From contig JBGOUJ010000099.1 in assembly GCA_041477005.1 (NCBI GenBank), positions 1 to 16,468 on the forward strand: a stretch of DNA of 16,468 bases, in the 5' to 3' direction. Source of the stretch: JBGOUJ01 sp041477005. Lineage in GTDB: Bacteria; Acidobacteriota; Terriglobia; Bryobacterales; JACQDG01. Made by a program: the position numbers and the translations under genes. Shown in pieces: positions 7,597 through 12,549 of the stretch (the stretch's first letter is position 1; the number at the start of each line of letters is the position of its first letter). The notes under the pieces are model-generated. The model saw only the letters and a program-made list of their open reading frames with translations. It searched no databases and was not told where the DNA came from.

Positions 7597-8081
7597 CAGG
7601 ACTTCCCTCGTCCTTCCTCGCCTACCGGCAAAATATCAAAATCGCTTAGCATCTGAATATCGTCCAAAGCCATCTCGATCTGCTTCGGGTCGTCACGCTC
7701 TTGCGCATGAATGGCCGCGTTCGGTTCCGGCGACGGCAAGGGTGCGTGCCGGCCCCGCTCCACCACTATCGTCGCGATCACCAGCATGCAGGCCAGGGCG
7801 GTGGCAAACGACGGCTGCAGCGGCCGGAGCAGGCGCACCACCCAATCGAAAGCCGCCCACGGCTCGGAGGCGCGGCGCCCGATCCGCACAAACAGCCTCT
7901 GATCGAACCCCGGTGAGACGTCCGGCGCTTCCCAGGCATCCATGCGCCGCCACAGCGCCTGGTGTTCCAGGTAAACCTCCGCGCAGGTCTGGCAGGCGCT
8001 CACGTGCTTTTCGACCTCCGGCGTGAGAACCGGCCGGCCCGACTCCGCAATGATCTCTTCGATGATTTCCCGACAATTCAT
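7596..8081 (-). CDS. Membrane-anchored zinc-finger anti-sigma factor
   Basis: The protein is 161 aa from the ATG at 8081, chosen because AAGG lies 5 nt upstream; a GTG two codons earlier (8087) is the alternative. The N-terminus holds a zinc-binding anti-sigma pattern, C3...H26-x3-C30-x2-C33 (HVSACQTC), as in the zf-HC2/ZAS family, which clamps a cognate ECF sigma factor. One transmembrane helix lies at ~91-107 (SFATALACMLVIATIVV), followed by a short ~50-residue extracytoplasmic tail ending in an acidic LDDIQMLSDFDILP segment. It lies 30 nt after the ECF sigma gene and overlaps the DUF3106-like gene, so the three should be one transcript. By family analogy it holds the sigma factor at the membrane until a signal releases it. 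The identity of the signal is not visible. Confidence 0.85.
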   Translation of the reverse strand: MNCREIIEEIIAESGRPVLTPEVEKHVSACQTCAEVYLEHQALWRRMDAWEAPDVSPGFDQRLFVRIGRRASEPWAAFDWVVRLLRPLQPSFATALACMLVIATIVVERGRHAPLPSPEPNAAIHAQERDDPKQIEMALDDIQMLSDFDILPVGEEGRGKS

Positions 8082-8111
8082 AAACACCTTCTTCCCTAAG
8101 TCCTCAAGAAC

Positions 8112-8726
8112 CTAAGCCGCGCCCTCGGACAAATGCCGGAGCCGGACCCGCAAGGCCTCGTAGGCTCTAAAGAGCAATGACTTCACCGCCGAAGTCGAGC
8201 ACCCCAGGACCTGGCCGATCTGCACGTAGTCCATCTCCTGATACTTATGCATCAGCACAGCCGCCCGCTGCTTTTCCGGAAGCGCCCCGACCGCCCGCCG
8301 CACCTCGTCCCATCGCGTCTCCGCCAGCAGTTCCTGTTCCCGGTTGCGCCGCTGGTCCACCACCTGGATGGTTCGCGCCTCCTCATCTTCCTCATCCAAG
8401 CTCTCGTGGCCCCGCTCGCTGCGGTGATCTCGCAGCGAGTTTAGCGCCAGGTGAGTCGCGATGCGAAACAGCCAGGTTGTAAACTTCGCCGTCGGCTCGT
8501 AGGTGAACCGCGAGCGGTACACCCGGAAGAATGCCTCCTGGGCCAACTCCTCGGCGATCCCCTGATTCTGTACCATGCGGTAAAGGTAGCTGATGACCGA
8601 AGAGCGATACTTCTCCAGAAGCCGCTCGAAGCTTTCCGTGTCCCCGTCCTTGACACGGAGCATGAGCTCCGCATCGTGCTCCAGGGCCACGACGGCTTCC
8701 ATATTGCTGTTAACCCATAGTGGCAT
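8112..8726 (-). CDS. RNA polymerase ECF-type sigma factor (RpoE-like)
   Basis: From the ATG at 8726 the protein is 204 aa. Region 2 covers about residues 25-95, with EELAQEAFFRVYRSR (core binding) and KFTTWLFRIATHLALNSLRD (the -10 recognition helix area). After an acidic linker rich in E and D (~105-120), region 4 covers about 148-200, with LPEKQRAAVLMHKYQEMDYVQIGQVLGCSTSAVKSLLFRAYEALR as a helix-turn-helix that reads the -35. It lacks regions 1 and 3, as ECF factors do. The start is uncertain: an internal ATG at 8702 (MEAVVALEHD) would give 196 aa, and neither start has a good Shine-Dalgarno. The gene heads a cluster with its presumed anti-sigma factor and a DUF3106-like protein. Autoregulation would be usual, but I could not find a convincing ECF promoter upstream. 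Confidence 0.92.
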   Translation of the reverse strand: MPLWVNSNMEAVVALEHDAELMLRVKDGDTESFERLLEKYRSSVISYLYRMVQNQGIAEELAQEAFFRVYRSRFTYEPTAKFTTWLFRIATHLALNSLRDHRSERGHESLDEEDEEARTIQVVDQRRNREQELLAETRWDEVRRAVGALPEKQRAAVLMHKYQEMDYVQIGQVLGCSTSAVKSLLFRAYEALRVRLRHLSEGAA

Positions 8727-8754
8727 CGAAAGTTGCGTGTTTTCCGGGCCTTCA

Positions 8755-8775
8755 TCTGGCGCCTTACCCGCCAGA
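8755..8775. promoter_or_regulatory. Inverted repeat in the sigma gene leader
   Basis: TCTGGCG and CGCCAGA form a perfect 7-bp inverted repeat with a 7-nt loop, about 30 nt before the sigma gene's upstream ATG. It could be an operator half-site pair or an mRNA hairpin. A second short repeat, CCCTCG/CGAGGG, lies at 8816-8841. The 150 nt between the sigma and plsY genes hold nothing else I can name. Confidence 0.3.
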
Positions 8776-8877
8776 GAGCTTATGTTCCCGGAAGCCGGCC
8801 GGATTTCTCAGCTAACCCTCGTGTTATCAACGTCGCGAGGGAATCAGCCTCCGATCGTCACTCTTGAGGAGCGTTTC

Positions 8878-9471
8878 CTAGCCCGAGCCGAGCCGGCGCT
8901 CGGCTCGGGCGAGAAGCCGCTGGATGTTCTCCCGGTGGCGCCAGACAATCAGCAGGGCGCTCAAGACCGCGCTGGCCTCCAAGGGCCTCGGCGGCTGGCC
9001 CTGCCAAAGCAGCAACAGGGGAAAGCAGCAGACCGCCACCAGGGATCCCAACGACACGTAGCGGCTCCAGGCCACGACCACGGCGAATACCCCCAGCGAA
9101 GCCAGCAGGGCGACGGGCGCCAGGTAGAAGTAGGCTCCTACAAAGCTCGCCACGGCTTTGCCCCCACGGAAACGCAGGAAGACGGGGAATGCATGCCCCA
9201 GCAGTACCGCCAGGGCTGCCGCGGCCACCCAAAGCGGCTCTCCCGCCGTCAGGCGACTGGCAACCCAGACCGCGACATAGCCCTTCGCGATATCCAGGGC
9301 CAAGGTGAGCAGTCCTGCTGCCCAGCCGGCGGCTCGCACCACGTTGGTGGCCCCGATGTTGCCGCTGCCTGTCTGCCGGATGTCGGCGCCTCCCTGGAGC
9401 CTGCAAATGACGAACCCAAATGGGATCGACCCCAGCAGGTAGCAGCCGGCCAGAATCGCTAGGTGCGGCAC
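8878..9471 (-). CDS. plsY: Acyl-phosphate:glycerol-3-phosphate acyltransferase
   Basis: This integral membrane enzyme transfers an acyl chain from acyl-phosphate (made by PlsX) to glycerol-3-phosphate, giving lysophosphatidic acid, the first step of phospholipid synthesis. The protein is 197 aa, close to the usual ~200, with five hydrophobic helices predicted. All three conserved motifs are present: GSIPFG at 14-19, GSGNIGATNV at 35-44 and GHAFPVFLRFRGGKAVA at 92-107. The start is a GTG at 9471, chosen because GGGGAG lies 5 nt upstream and the family's N-terminus begins there (PHLAILAGCYLLGSIPFG). It overlaps the end of thpR by 13 nt, so the pair is probably co-translated. The last codons form a strong hairpin (8882-8909) just before the stop. 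Confidence 0.93.
   Translation of the reverse strand: MPHLAILAGCYLLGSIPFGFVICRLQGGADIRQTGSGNIGATNVVRAAGWAAGLLTLALDIAKGYVAVWVASRLTAGEPLWVAAAALAVLLGHAFPVFLRFRGGKAVASFVGAYFYLAPVALLASLGVFAVVVAWSRYVSLGSLVAVCCFPLLLLWQGQPPRPLEASAVLSALLIVWRHRENIQRLLARAERRLGSG
8882..8909 (-). terminator. Strong GC hairpin at the plsY 3' end, no T-tract
   Basis: CCCGAGCCGAG and CTCGGCTCGGG form a perfect 11-bp stem (12 bp with the next C-G pair) across the last coding codons, immediately before the plsY stop codon in the direction of transcription. There is no following run of T residues, so classical intrinsic termination is doubtful. It may be a U-less terminator or a 3'-end stabiliser between plsY and the downstream sigma operon. 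Confidence 0.4.
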
Positions 9472-10010
9472 GCGAACTCCCCGATTCGGGTGTAGACCGA
9501 GCCACCCGGCCCCGGCCAGCTCTCGTAGAGATAGAAGCGGTCGGCCTGGAAGGCGCCAAAATCGACCAAAGGCAGGGCTTCGATGGCGCGGTGCAGAGCT
9601 TCGATCCCCTGGCGGTCGGGGATGCGGGCGAGGGTCAGGTGGGGCGAGTAAGGCCGGGTCTCGGCGGCAATTCCCAGCGGCTCGAGCGCCCGATCCACGG
9701 CCGCCGCCCACTCGACCAGCGCCTGGGGCGCCTGCACTCCGGCCCAAAAGACGCGAGGCGCGCGGGCATTCGGGAAAAAGCCCAAACCGGAAACCGGCAC
9801 GATGACCGCGGCCGGCACGGGCACCGCCTCTAACGCCCGGCCCAGCTCCGCCAACCGCTCCTGCGGCCATTCCCCGATGAACTTCAACGTGAGGTGAAGG
9901 TTCTCCGGCTTGCTCCAGCGCAGCCGGGCCGCCGGCTGCAAGCGCCGGAGCAGTTCTTTCAGGCTCTCCATTACCGGCGGCGAGAGGTCAAGCGCCGTAA
10001 ACAGCCGCAT
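9459..10010 (-). CDS. thpR: RNA 2',3'-cyclic phosphodiesterase (2H family)
   Basis: This 183-aa protein of the LigT/ThpR branch of the 2H phosphoesterases hydrolyses 2',3'-cyclic phosphate RNA ends to 2'-phosphates. The two catalytic H-x-T motifs are clear: H39-L-T41 (NLHLTLKFIGE) and H124-L-T126 (YSPHLTLARI). The N-terminus MRLFTALDLSPPV is typical, and the length is normal for the family. There is no Shine-Dalgarno before the ATG; instead a TAGAAT hexamer lies 6 nt upstream, which would place the transcription start on the ATG itself. It is followed by plsY with a 13-nt overlap, a pairing with no obvious metabolic link. It diverges from the cysE transcription unit. The biological substrate in bacteria is generally unsettled. 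Confidence 0.9.
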   Translation of the reverse strand: MRLFTALDLSPPVMESLKELLRRLQPAARLRWSKPENLHLTLKFIGEWPQERLAELGRALEAVPVPAAVIVPVSGLGFFPNARAPRVFWAGVQAPQALVEWAAAVDRALEPLGIAAETRPYSPHLTLARIPDRQGIEALHRAIEALPLVDFGAFQADRFYLYESWPGPGGSVYTRIGEFACRT

Positions 10011-10016
10011 GCGGAA

Positions 10017-10022
10017 ATTCTA
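10017..10022 (-). promoter_or_regulatory. Putative -10 of a leaderless thpR promoter
   Basis: On the minus strand TAGAAT ends 6 nt before the thpR ATG, so the +1 base would be the A of the start codon. The -35 candidate at 17 nt (TGTAAG) is poor. The call rests on the hexamer, the exact spacing and the lack of a Shine-Dalgarno. Confidence 0.4.
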
Positions 10023-10059
10023 GCGCAACGCTTCGGCATCTTACACCCACACCGCGGGT

Positions 10060-10088
10060 TTGACAATAGGCGCGAAGTCGGGTACCCT
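10060..10088 (+). promoter_or_regulatory. Promoter of the leader ORF-cysE-kinase unit
   Basis: A perfect TTGACA (10060-10065) is followed after 17 nt by TACCCT (10083-10088), which keeps T, A and T at consensus positions 1, 2 and 6. The predicted start of transcription is about 10095, just 2 nt before the ATG of the polycysteine leader ORF and about 120 nt before cysE. This is the best -35/-10 pair in the window. Confidence 0.6.
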
Positions 10089-10096
10089 CCCGGTAT

Positions 10097-10153
10097 ATGT
10101 TCCAACAGCTCAAATGCTGCTGTAGTGGCCCGACCTCGCGTCGGCGCACCTGA
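10097..10153 (+). CDS. Polycysteine leader peptide of cysE (putative cysteine attenuator)
   Basis: This 18-codon ORF, MFQQLKCCCSGPTSRRRT, has three consecutive Cys codons (TGC TGC TGT at 10115-10123) and ends with TGA at 10151-10153. That is 61 nt before the start of cysE, whose product commits serine to cysteine synthesis. A TTGACA promoter predicts transcription to begin at, or 2 nt before, this ATG, and no Shine-Dalgarno precedes it, so it should be a leaderless ORF. Leaderless polycysteine small ORFs act as cysteine-responsive attenuators in mycobacteria; here the context is analogous, in an apparently non-actinobacterial genome. In that model, ribosomes stall on the Cys codons when Cys-tRNA is scarce, changing downstream RNA structure and raising cysE expression. 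The peptide itself probably has no function. Function is inferred; codons and position are seen. Confidence 0.7.
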   Translation: MFQQLKCCCSGPTSRRRT

Positions 10154-10211
10154 CTGTATCTCTTTCGTCTCCTTCTCATCTGACTATCTAGCCCGATTCG
10201 GAACAGGAGGC
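10106..10211 (+). promoter_or_regulatory. Structured cysE leader: hairpins and possible Shine-Dalgarno sequestration
   Basis: Three candidate helices lie in the leader. CAGC/GCTG (10106-10109 with 10116-10119) has a 6-nt loop and overlaps the Cys codons. CCGAC/GTCGG (10130-10134 with 10140-10144) is a perfect stem just downstream of them, inside the footprint of a ribosome stalled there. A 7-bp pairing of 10167-10173 (containing CTCCT) with 10205-10211 would bury the AGGAGG Shine-Dalgarno of cysE at 10205-10210. No T-run follows any hairpin, so control of translation initiation or Rho action looks likelier than an intrinsic terminator. A near-repeat, CTGACTGTATCT and CTGACTATCT, lies at 10150-10161 and 10180-10189. 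Confidence 0.4.
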
Positions 10212-10214
10212 CTT

Positions 10215-10880
10215 ATGTTTGGGTCCATTAAGGAACAGATCGATACCATCTTCAAGGAAGATCCCGCGGCCAAGAGCACCCTGGAGGTGCTGCTGTGCTA
10301 CCCCGGCCTGCACGCCGTCCTGCTGCACCGGCTGGCCCACAAGCTCTATCTCTGGCGCTTGTCGCTGCTGGCTCGGCTGATCTCCCAGGCCAGCCGCTTG
10401 CTCACGGGTGTCGAGATCCATCCGGGCGCGCGCATCGGCCGGCGCTTCTTCATCGACCACGGCATGGGAGTGGTCATTGGCGAGACAACCGAAATCGGCG
10501 ACGATGTTTTGCTCTACCAGGGCGTGACCCTGGGCGGGACCGGGCACGAGAAAGACAAGCGCCATCCCACCATCGGCGACCACGTGGTTATCGGGACCGG
10601 GGCCAAAGTGCTGGGCAACATCACAATCGGCGACCGCTCCAAGATCGGCGCCGGCTCGGTAGTAGTGAAATCCGTGCCGCCGCACTCGACCGTAGTGGGC
10701 GTTCCCGGGCGCATCGTGAGCATCGACGGCGTCAGCGTCAAGGACGGAGAGGATGATATGCTGGAGCATGGGCGTTTGCCCGACCCGGTGGAGCAGGCCA
10801 TCAGCAGTTTGAGCGACCGGGTGGCGCAACTCGAGGCCGAGCTCCGAGCCATCCGGGAAGAGGCCGCTCGCCCCTTATGA
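10215..10880 (+). CDS. cysE: Serine O-acetyltransferase
   Basis: CysE transfers an acetyl group from acetyl-CoA to L-serine, making O-acetylserine, the carbon skeleton for cysteine. The protein is 221 aa, the short form typical of Bacillus-like enzymes rather than the ~273-aa enterobacterial form. A helical N-terminus contains the family pattern DPAAKSTLEVLLCYPGLHAVLLHRLAH. It is followed by a left-handed beta-helix of hexapeptide repeats (~65-180), with the catalytic D81-H82 in FFIDHGMGVVIGETTEIG and the YQGVTLGGTG segment. A short helical tail (~200-221) follows. The start is set by AGGAGG at 10205-10210, 4 nt upstream of the ATG; the frame is open farther upstream but lacks homology. The gene follows a polycysteine leader ORF and overlaps the downstream kinase by ATGA. 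Confidence 0.95.
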   Translation: MFGSIKEQIDTIFKEDPAAKSTLEVLLCYPGLHAVLLHRLAHKLYLWRLSLLARLISQASRLLTGVEIHPGARIGRRFFIDHGMGVVIGETTEIGDDVLLYQGVTLGGTGHEKDKRHPTIGDHVVIGTGAKVLGNITIGDRSKIGAGSVVVKSVPPHSTVVGVPGRIVSIDGVSVKDGEDDMLEHGRLPDPVEQAISSLSDRVAQLEAELRAIREEAARPL

Positions 10881-11803
10881 TTCTGACCCTTACGGTCAAT
10901 CCTGCCATCGATCACACCCTGACGACCGATCGGATCAACTACGAAGACCGTATTTACGTGCGGTCCTCCTTTGAGCAGGCCGGCGGCAAGGGAATCAATG
11001 CGGCGCGAGTGCTTCACGCGCTGGGGGCGGCGGTCGAGACCCTGGCCGTGTGCGGCGGCGAAACGGGAACGCGCTTCGCCGGGCTGCTGGAAGGCTCCGG
11101 CCTCGCGGTCAGCCTGATCCCCATCCGGAATCCGATCCGCCGCAATCTCACCATCAGTGATATGCATGGTTTGACCATCAAGCTGGACGAGGCGGGTCCC
11201 GAGATCAGCCGGGAGGAGGAGCAAAAAATAGAGGCTGCCACCCAGAGCGAGCTGAAAAGCGCCGCCTGGCTGCTGCTTTGCGGCAGCCTGCCGCCCGGAA
11301 TGAGCGTTGATTTTTATGCCCGCCTCATCGAGCTGGCCCGCCAGGCCGGGGTCAAGACACTGCTCGACACCGGCGGTGAGGCCCTGCGCCTCGGCTTACA
11401 GGCCGGACCGGCCATGGTAAAACCCAACCGGCCGGAGGCCGAAAGGCTGCTCGGCCGCACGTTGCTCACACGTCATCAGGCGGTGGAGGCCCTCCACAAG
11501 ATCGCCGGCATGGGGGCCGAGACGGTCGTCTTGTCGCTCGGCAGCGAGGGAGCGCTGGGAATCTCGGGCCACGGCGGCTACCATGCCACCGCCCCGGAAA
11601 TCCGGCAGGCCTGTCCCATCGGCGCCGGCGATGCCCTGGCGGCTACCTGCGTGTGGGCGATGTCGGAGAATCAACCCTTTCCGGAGGTGTTGCGCTGGGG
11701 GGTGGCGGCGGGAACGGCGGCCGCGGCCACTCCCGGCACATCCTTTGCGTCCTTCAAGGAGACGCAGCAGATGCGGGAGCGGGTGCGGGTGGAAGAGATT
11801 TAG
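10877..11803 (+). CDS. PfkB-family hexose-phosphate kinase (1-phosphofructokinase-like)
   Basis: This 308-aa PfkB/ribokinase-superfamily protein belongs to the branch holding 1-phosphofructokinase (FruK), tagatose-6-phosphate kinase (LacC) and the minor 6-phosphofructokinase (PfkB). It begins MILTLTVNPAIDHTL as that branch does, and has the N-terminal signature QAGGKGINAARVL (GGKG at 36-39). CGSLPPG lies at 135-141, and the C-terminal ATP/anion-hole motif PIGAGDALAA carries catalytic base D252. It phosphorylates a sugar phosphate using ATP, probably fructose 1-phosphate or fructose 6-phosphate; sequence alone does not decide. No phosphotransferase-system genes are nearby, which weakens a FruK assignment. 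The ATG overlaps the cysE stop codon (ATGA), so the two are translationally coupled. Its 3' end overlaps the opposing lipoprotein gene by 50 nt. Confidence 0.88.
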   Translation: MILTLTVNPAIDHTLTTDRINYEDRIYVRSSFEQAGGKGINAARVLHALGAAVETLAVCGGETGTRFAGLLEGSGLAVSLIPIRNPIRRNLTISDMHGLTIKLDEAGPEISREEEQKIEAATQSELKSAAWLLLCGSLPPGMSVDFYARLIELARQAGVKTLLDTGGEALRLGLQAGPAMVKPNRPEAERLLGRTLLTRHQAVEALHKIAGMGAETVVLSLGSEGALGISGHGGYHATAPEIRQACPIGAGDALAATCVWAMSENQPFPEVLRWGVAAGTAAAATPGTSFASFKETQQMRERVRVEEI

Positions 11804-12392
11804 CGAAGCCTTCCACGCCGGCCGTGATCTGGTTCAAACAGGCGTCCACGCCCTTGCTCATTTCTTCTACCACGGCCTTAACATCGCCCACCGTCACCGG
11901 GCCACTGTGGGAGGCCGAGCCGCTCCAGACCGTGCGGTTGTTCTTGGCGTCGACCACCTCGGCGGCCATCTCCACGCGCACCGAGACGCTCCCGGAGTCG
12001 ACCTCTTCGAGACGCTCCAACCGCCCGCGGATCAGGTAGTCCGTTCTGGTCTTTCCGTCAAAAAGGGAAATGCTCGAGAACAGGTGCTGCGCGCGCAGGC
12101 GATCGATCAGCGCCGTGGTCAGCATGGGCGCCGGCCGGTCGGCCCACCGATGATATTCGTAATAATCCACTTCCACGCCCGACGGGCGGTAGGCGATCCG
12201 GTCTTGCTCCAGGTGCCCGGGCACGTGGAAGGGCATCACCGACACGGTGTAAGGCGCGGGATCGCGCGGGCGCGGCGCCGGGGCGGGCAGGTCGATGACG
12301 TAGTAGTGCATCGACGGAATCTTGCTGCCGCCGCAGCCGGCTGCCGCCATCATCCCAGCCACCACCAACCCCTTACTGGCTATGCGCCGCAC
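11754..12392 (-). CDS. ABC-type transport auxiliary lipoprotein (PqiC/YmbA-like)
   Basis: From a GTG at 12392 the protein is 212 aa. The start is chosen for the AGAGGA Shine-Dalgarno 3-4 nt upstream and because it gives a compact lipoprotein signal: VRRIASKGLVVAGMMAAAGC, with lipidated C20. The mature part begins GGSKIPSMHYYVIDLPAPAP and has the family's YYVIDLP opening. The features V-x-V-x-P-F-H-V-P (a strand leading to DRIAYRP), an EVDYYEYHRWADRPAPML segment and TDYLIRGRLERLEEV follow. This matches the ABC_trans_aux family, outer-membrane or periplasmic lipoproteins that work with MCE/Mla- or Pqi-type lipid transport systems. No such ABC or MCE gene lies in this window, so its partners must be elsewhere. 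The C-terminus is Pro/Ala-rich. Its 3' end is antisense to the last 50 nt of the kinase gene. Confidence 0.82.
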   Translation of the reverse strand: MRRIASKGLVVAGMMAAAGCGGSKIPSMHYYVIDLPAPAPRPRDPAPYTVSVMPFHVPGHLEQDRIAYRPSGVEVDYYEYHRWADRPAPMLTTALIDRLRAQHLFSSISLFDGKTRTDYLIRGRLERLEEVDSGSVSVRVEMAAEVVDAKNNRTVWSGSASHSGPVTVGDVKAVVEEMSKGVDACLNQITAGVEGFAKSLPPAPAPASAASP

Positions 12393-12419
12393 TCTTCCTC
12401 TCTTTGCCGCAAGCCTCGT

Positions 12420-12425
12420 ATTATG
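12420..12425 (-). promoter_or_regulatory. Putative -10 of the auxiliary lipoprotein gene
   Basis: CATAAT on the minus strand lies 27 nt before the GTG start, leaving a ~20-nt leader that contains the AGAGGA Shine-Dalgarno. The -35 candidate 17 nt upstream is TAGCAA, a partial match. Confidence 0.35.
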
Positions 12426-12460
12426 AACGATGCCGGACCGAATTGCTAGGAGCCCCGGGG

Positions 12461-12549
12461 GGAATTGAGAAACTGAGGAATGGAGAAATTGAGAAATGAA
12501 GGCCCCAAACCCACCCGCGCCAGGCGGGGTGTTTTCATTCCTCAATTCT
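12461..12549. repeat. Intergenic palindrome C, degenerate member of the family
   Basis: The left side (12461-12498) repeats short words such as AATTGAGAAA, CTGAGGAATG and AATTGAGAAATG. The right side (12532-12549) is a short inverse copy: TGAGGAATG at 12474-12482 matches 12536-12544 perfectly (9 bp). The junction GTTTTCAT at 12531-12538 equals the conserved centre of palindromes A and B, but here a ~25-nt GC-rich segment separates it from the ATGAAGGCCCC side. The right arm runs into the stop codon of the LON gene. This looks like an interrupted or truncated copy. Confidence 0.55.

Noticed and set aside
8770..8800. ECF-type GGAAC promoter upstream of the sigma gene (autoregulation)
   Set aside because: GGAACATAA is present on the minus strand, but no matching -10 motif lies at 16-17 nt, so it is indistinguishable from chance.
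8878..9870. A single 330-codon minus-strand protein covering plsY and part of thpR
   Set aside because: Only the last 197 codons match PlsY. The upstream part is an alternative frame of thpR, whose own frame carries both H-x-T motifs.
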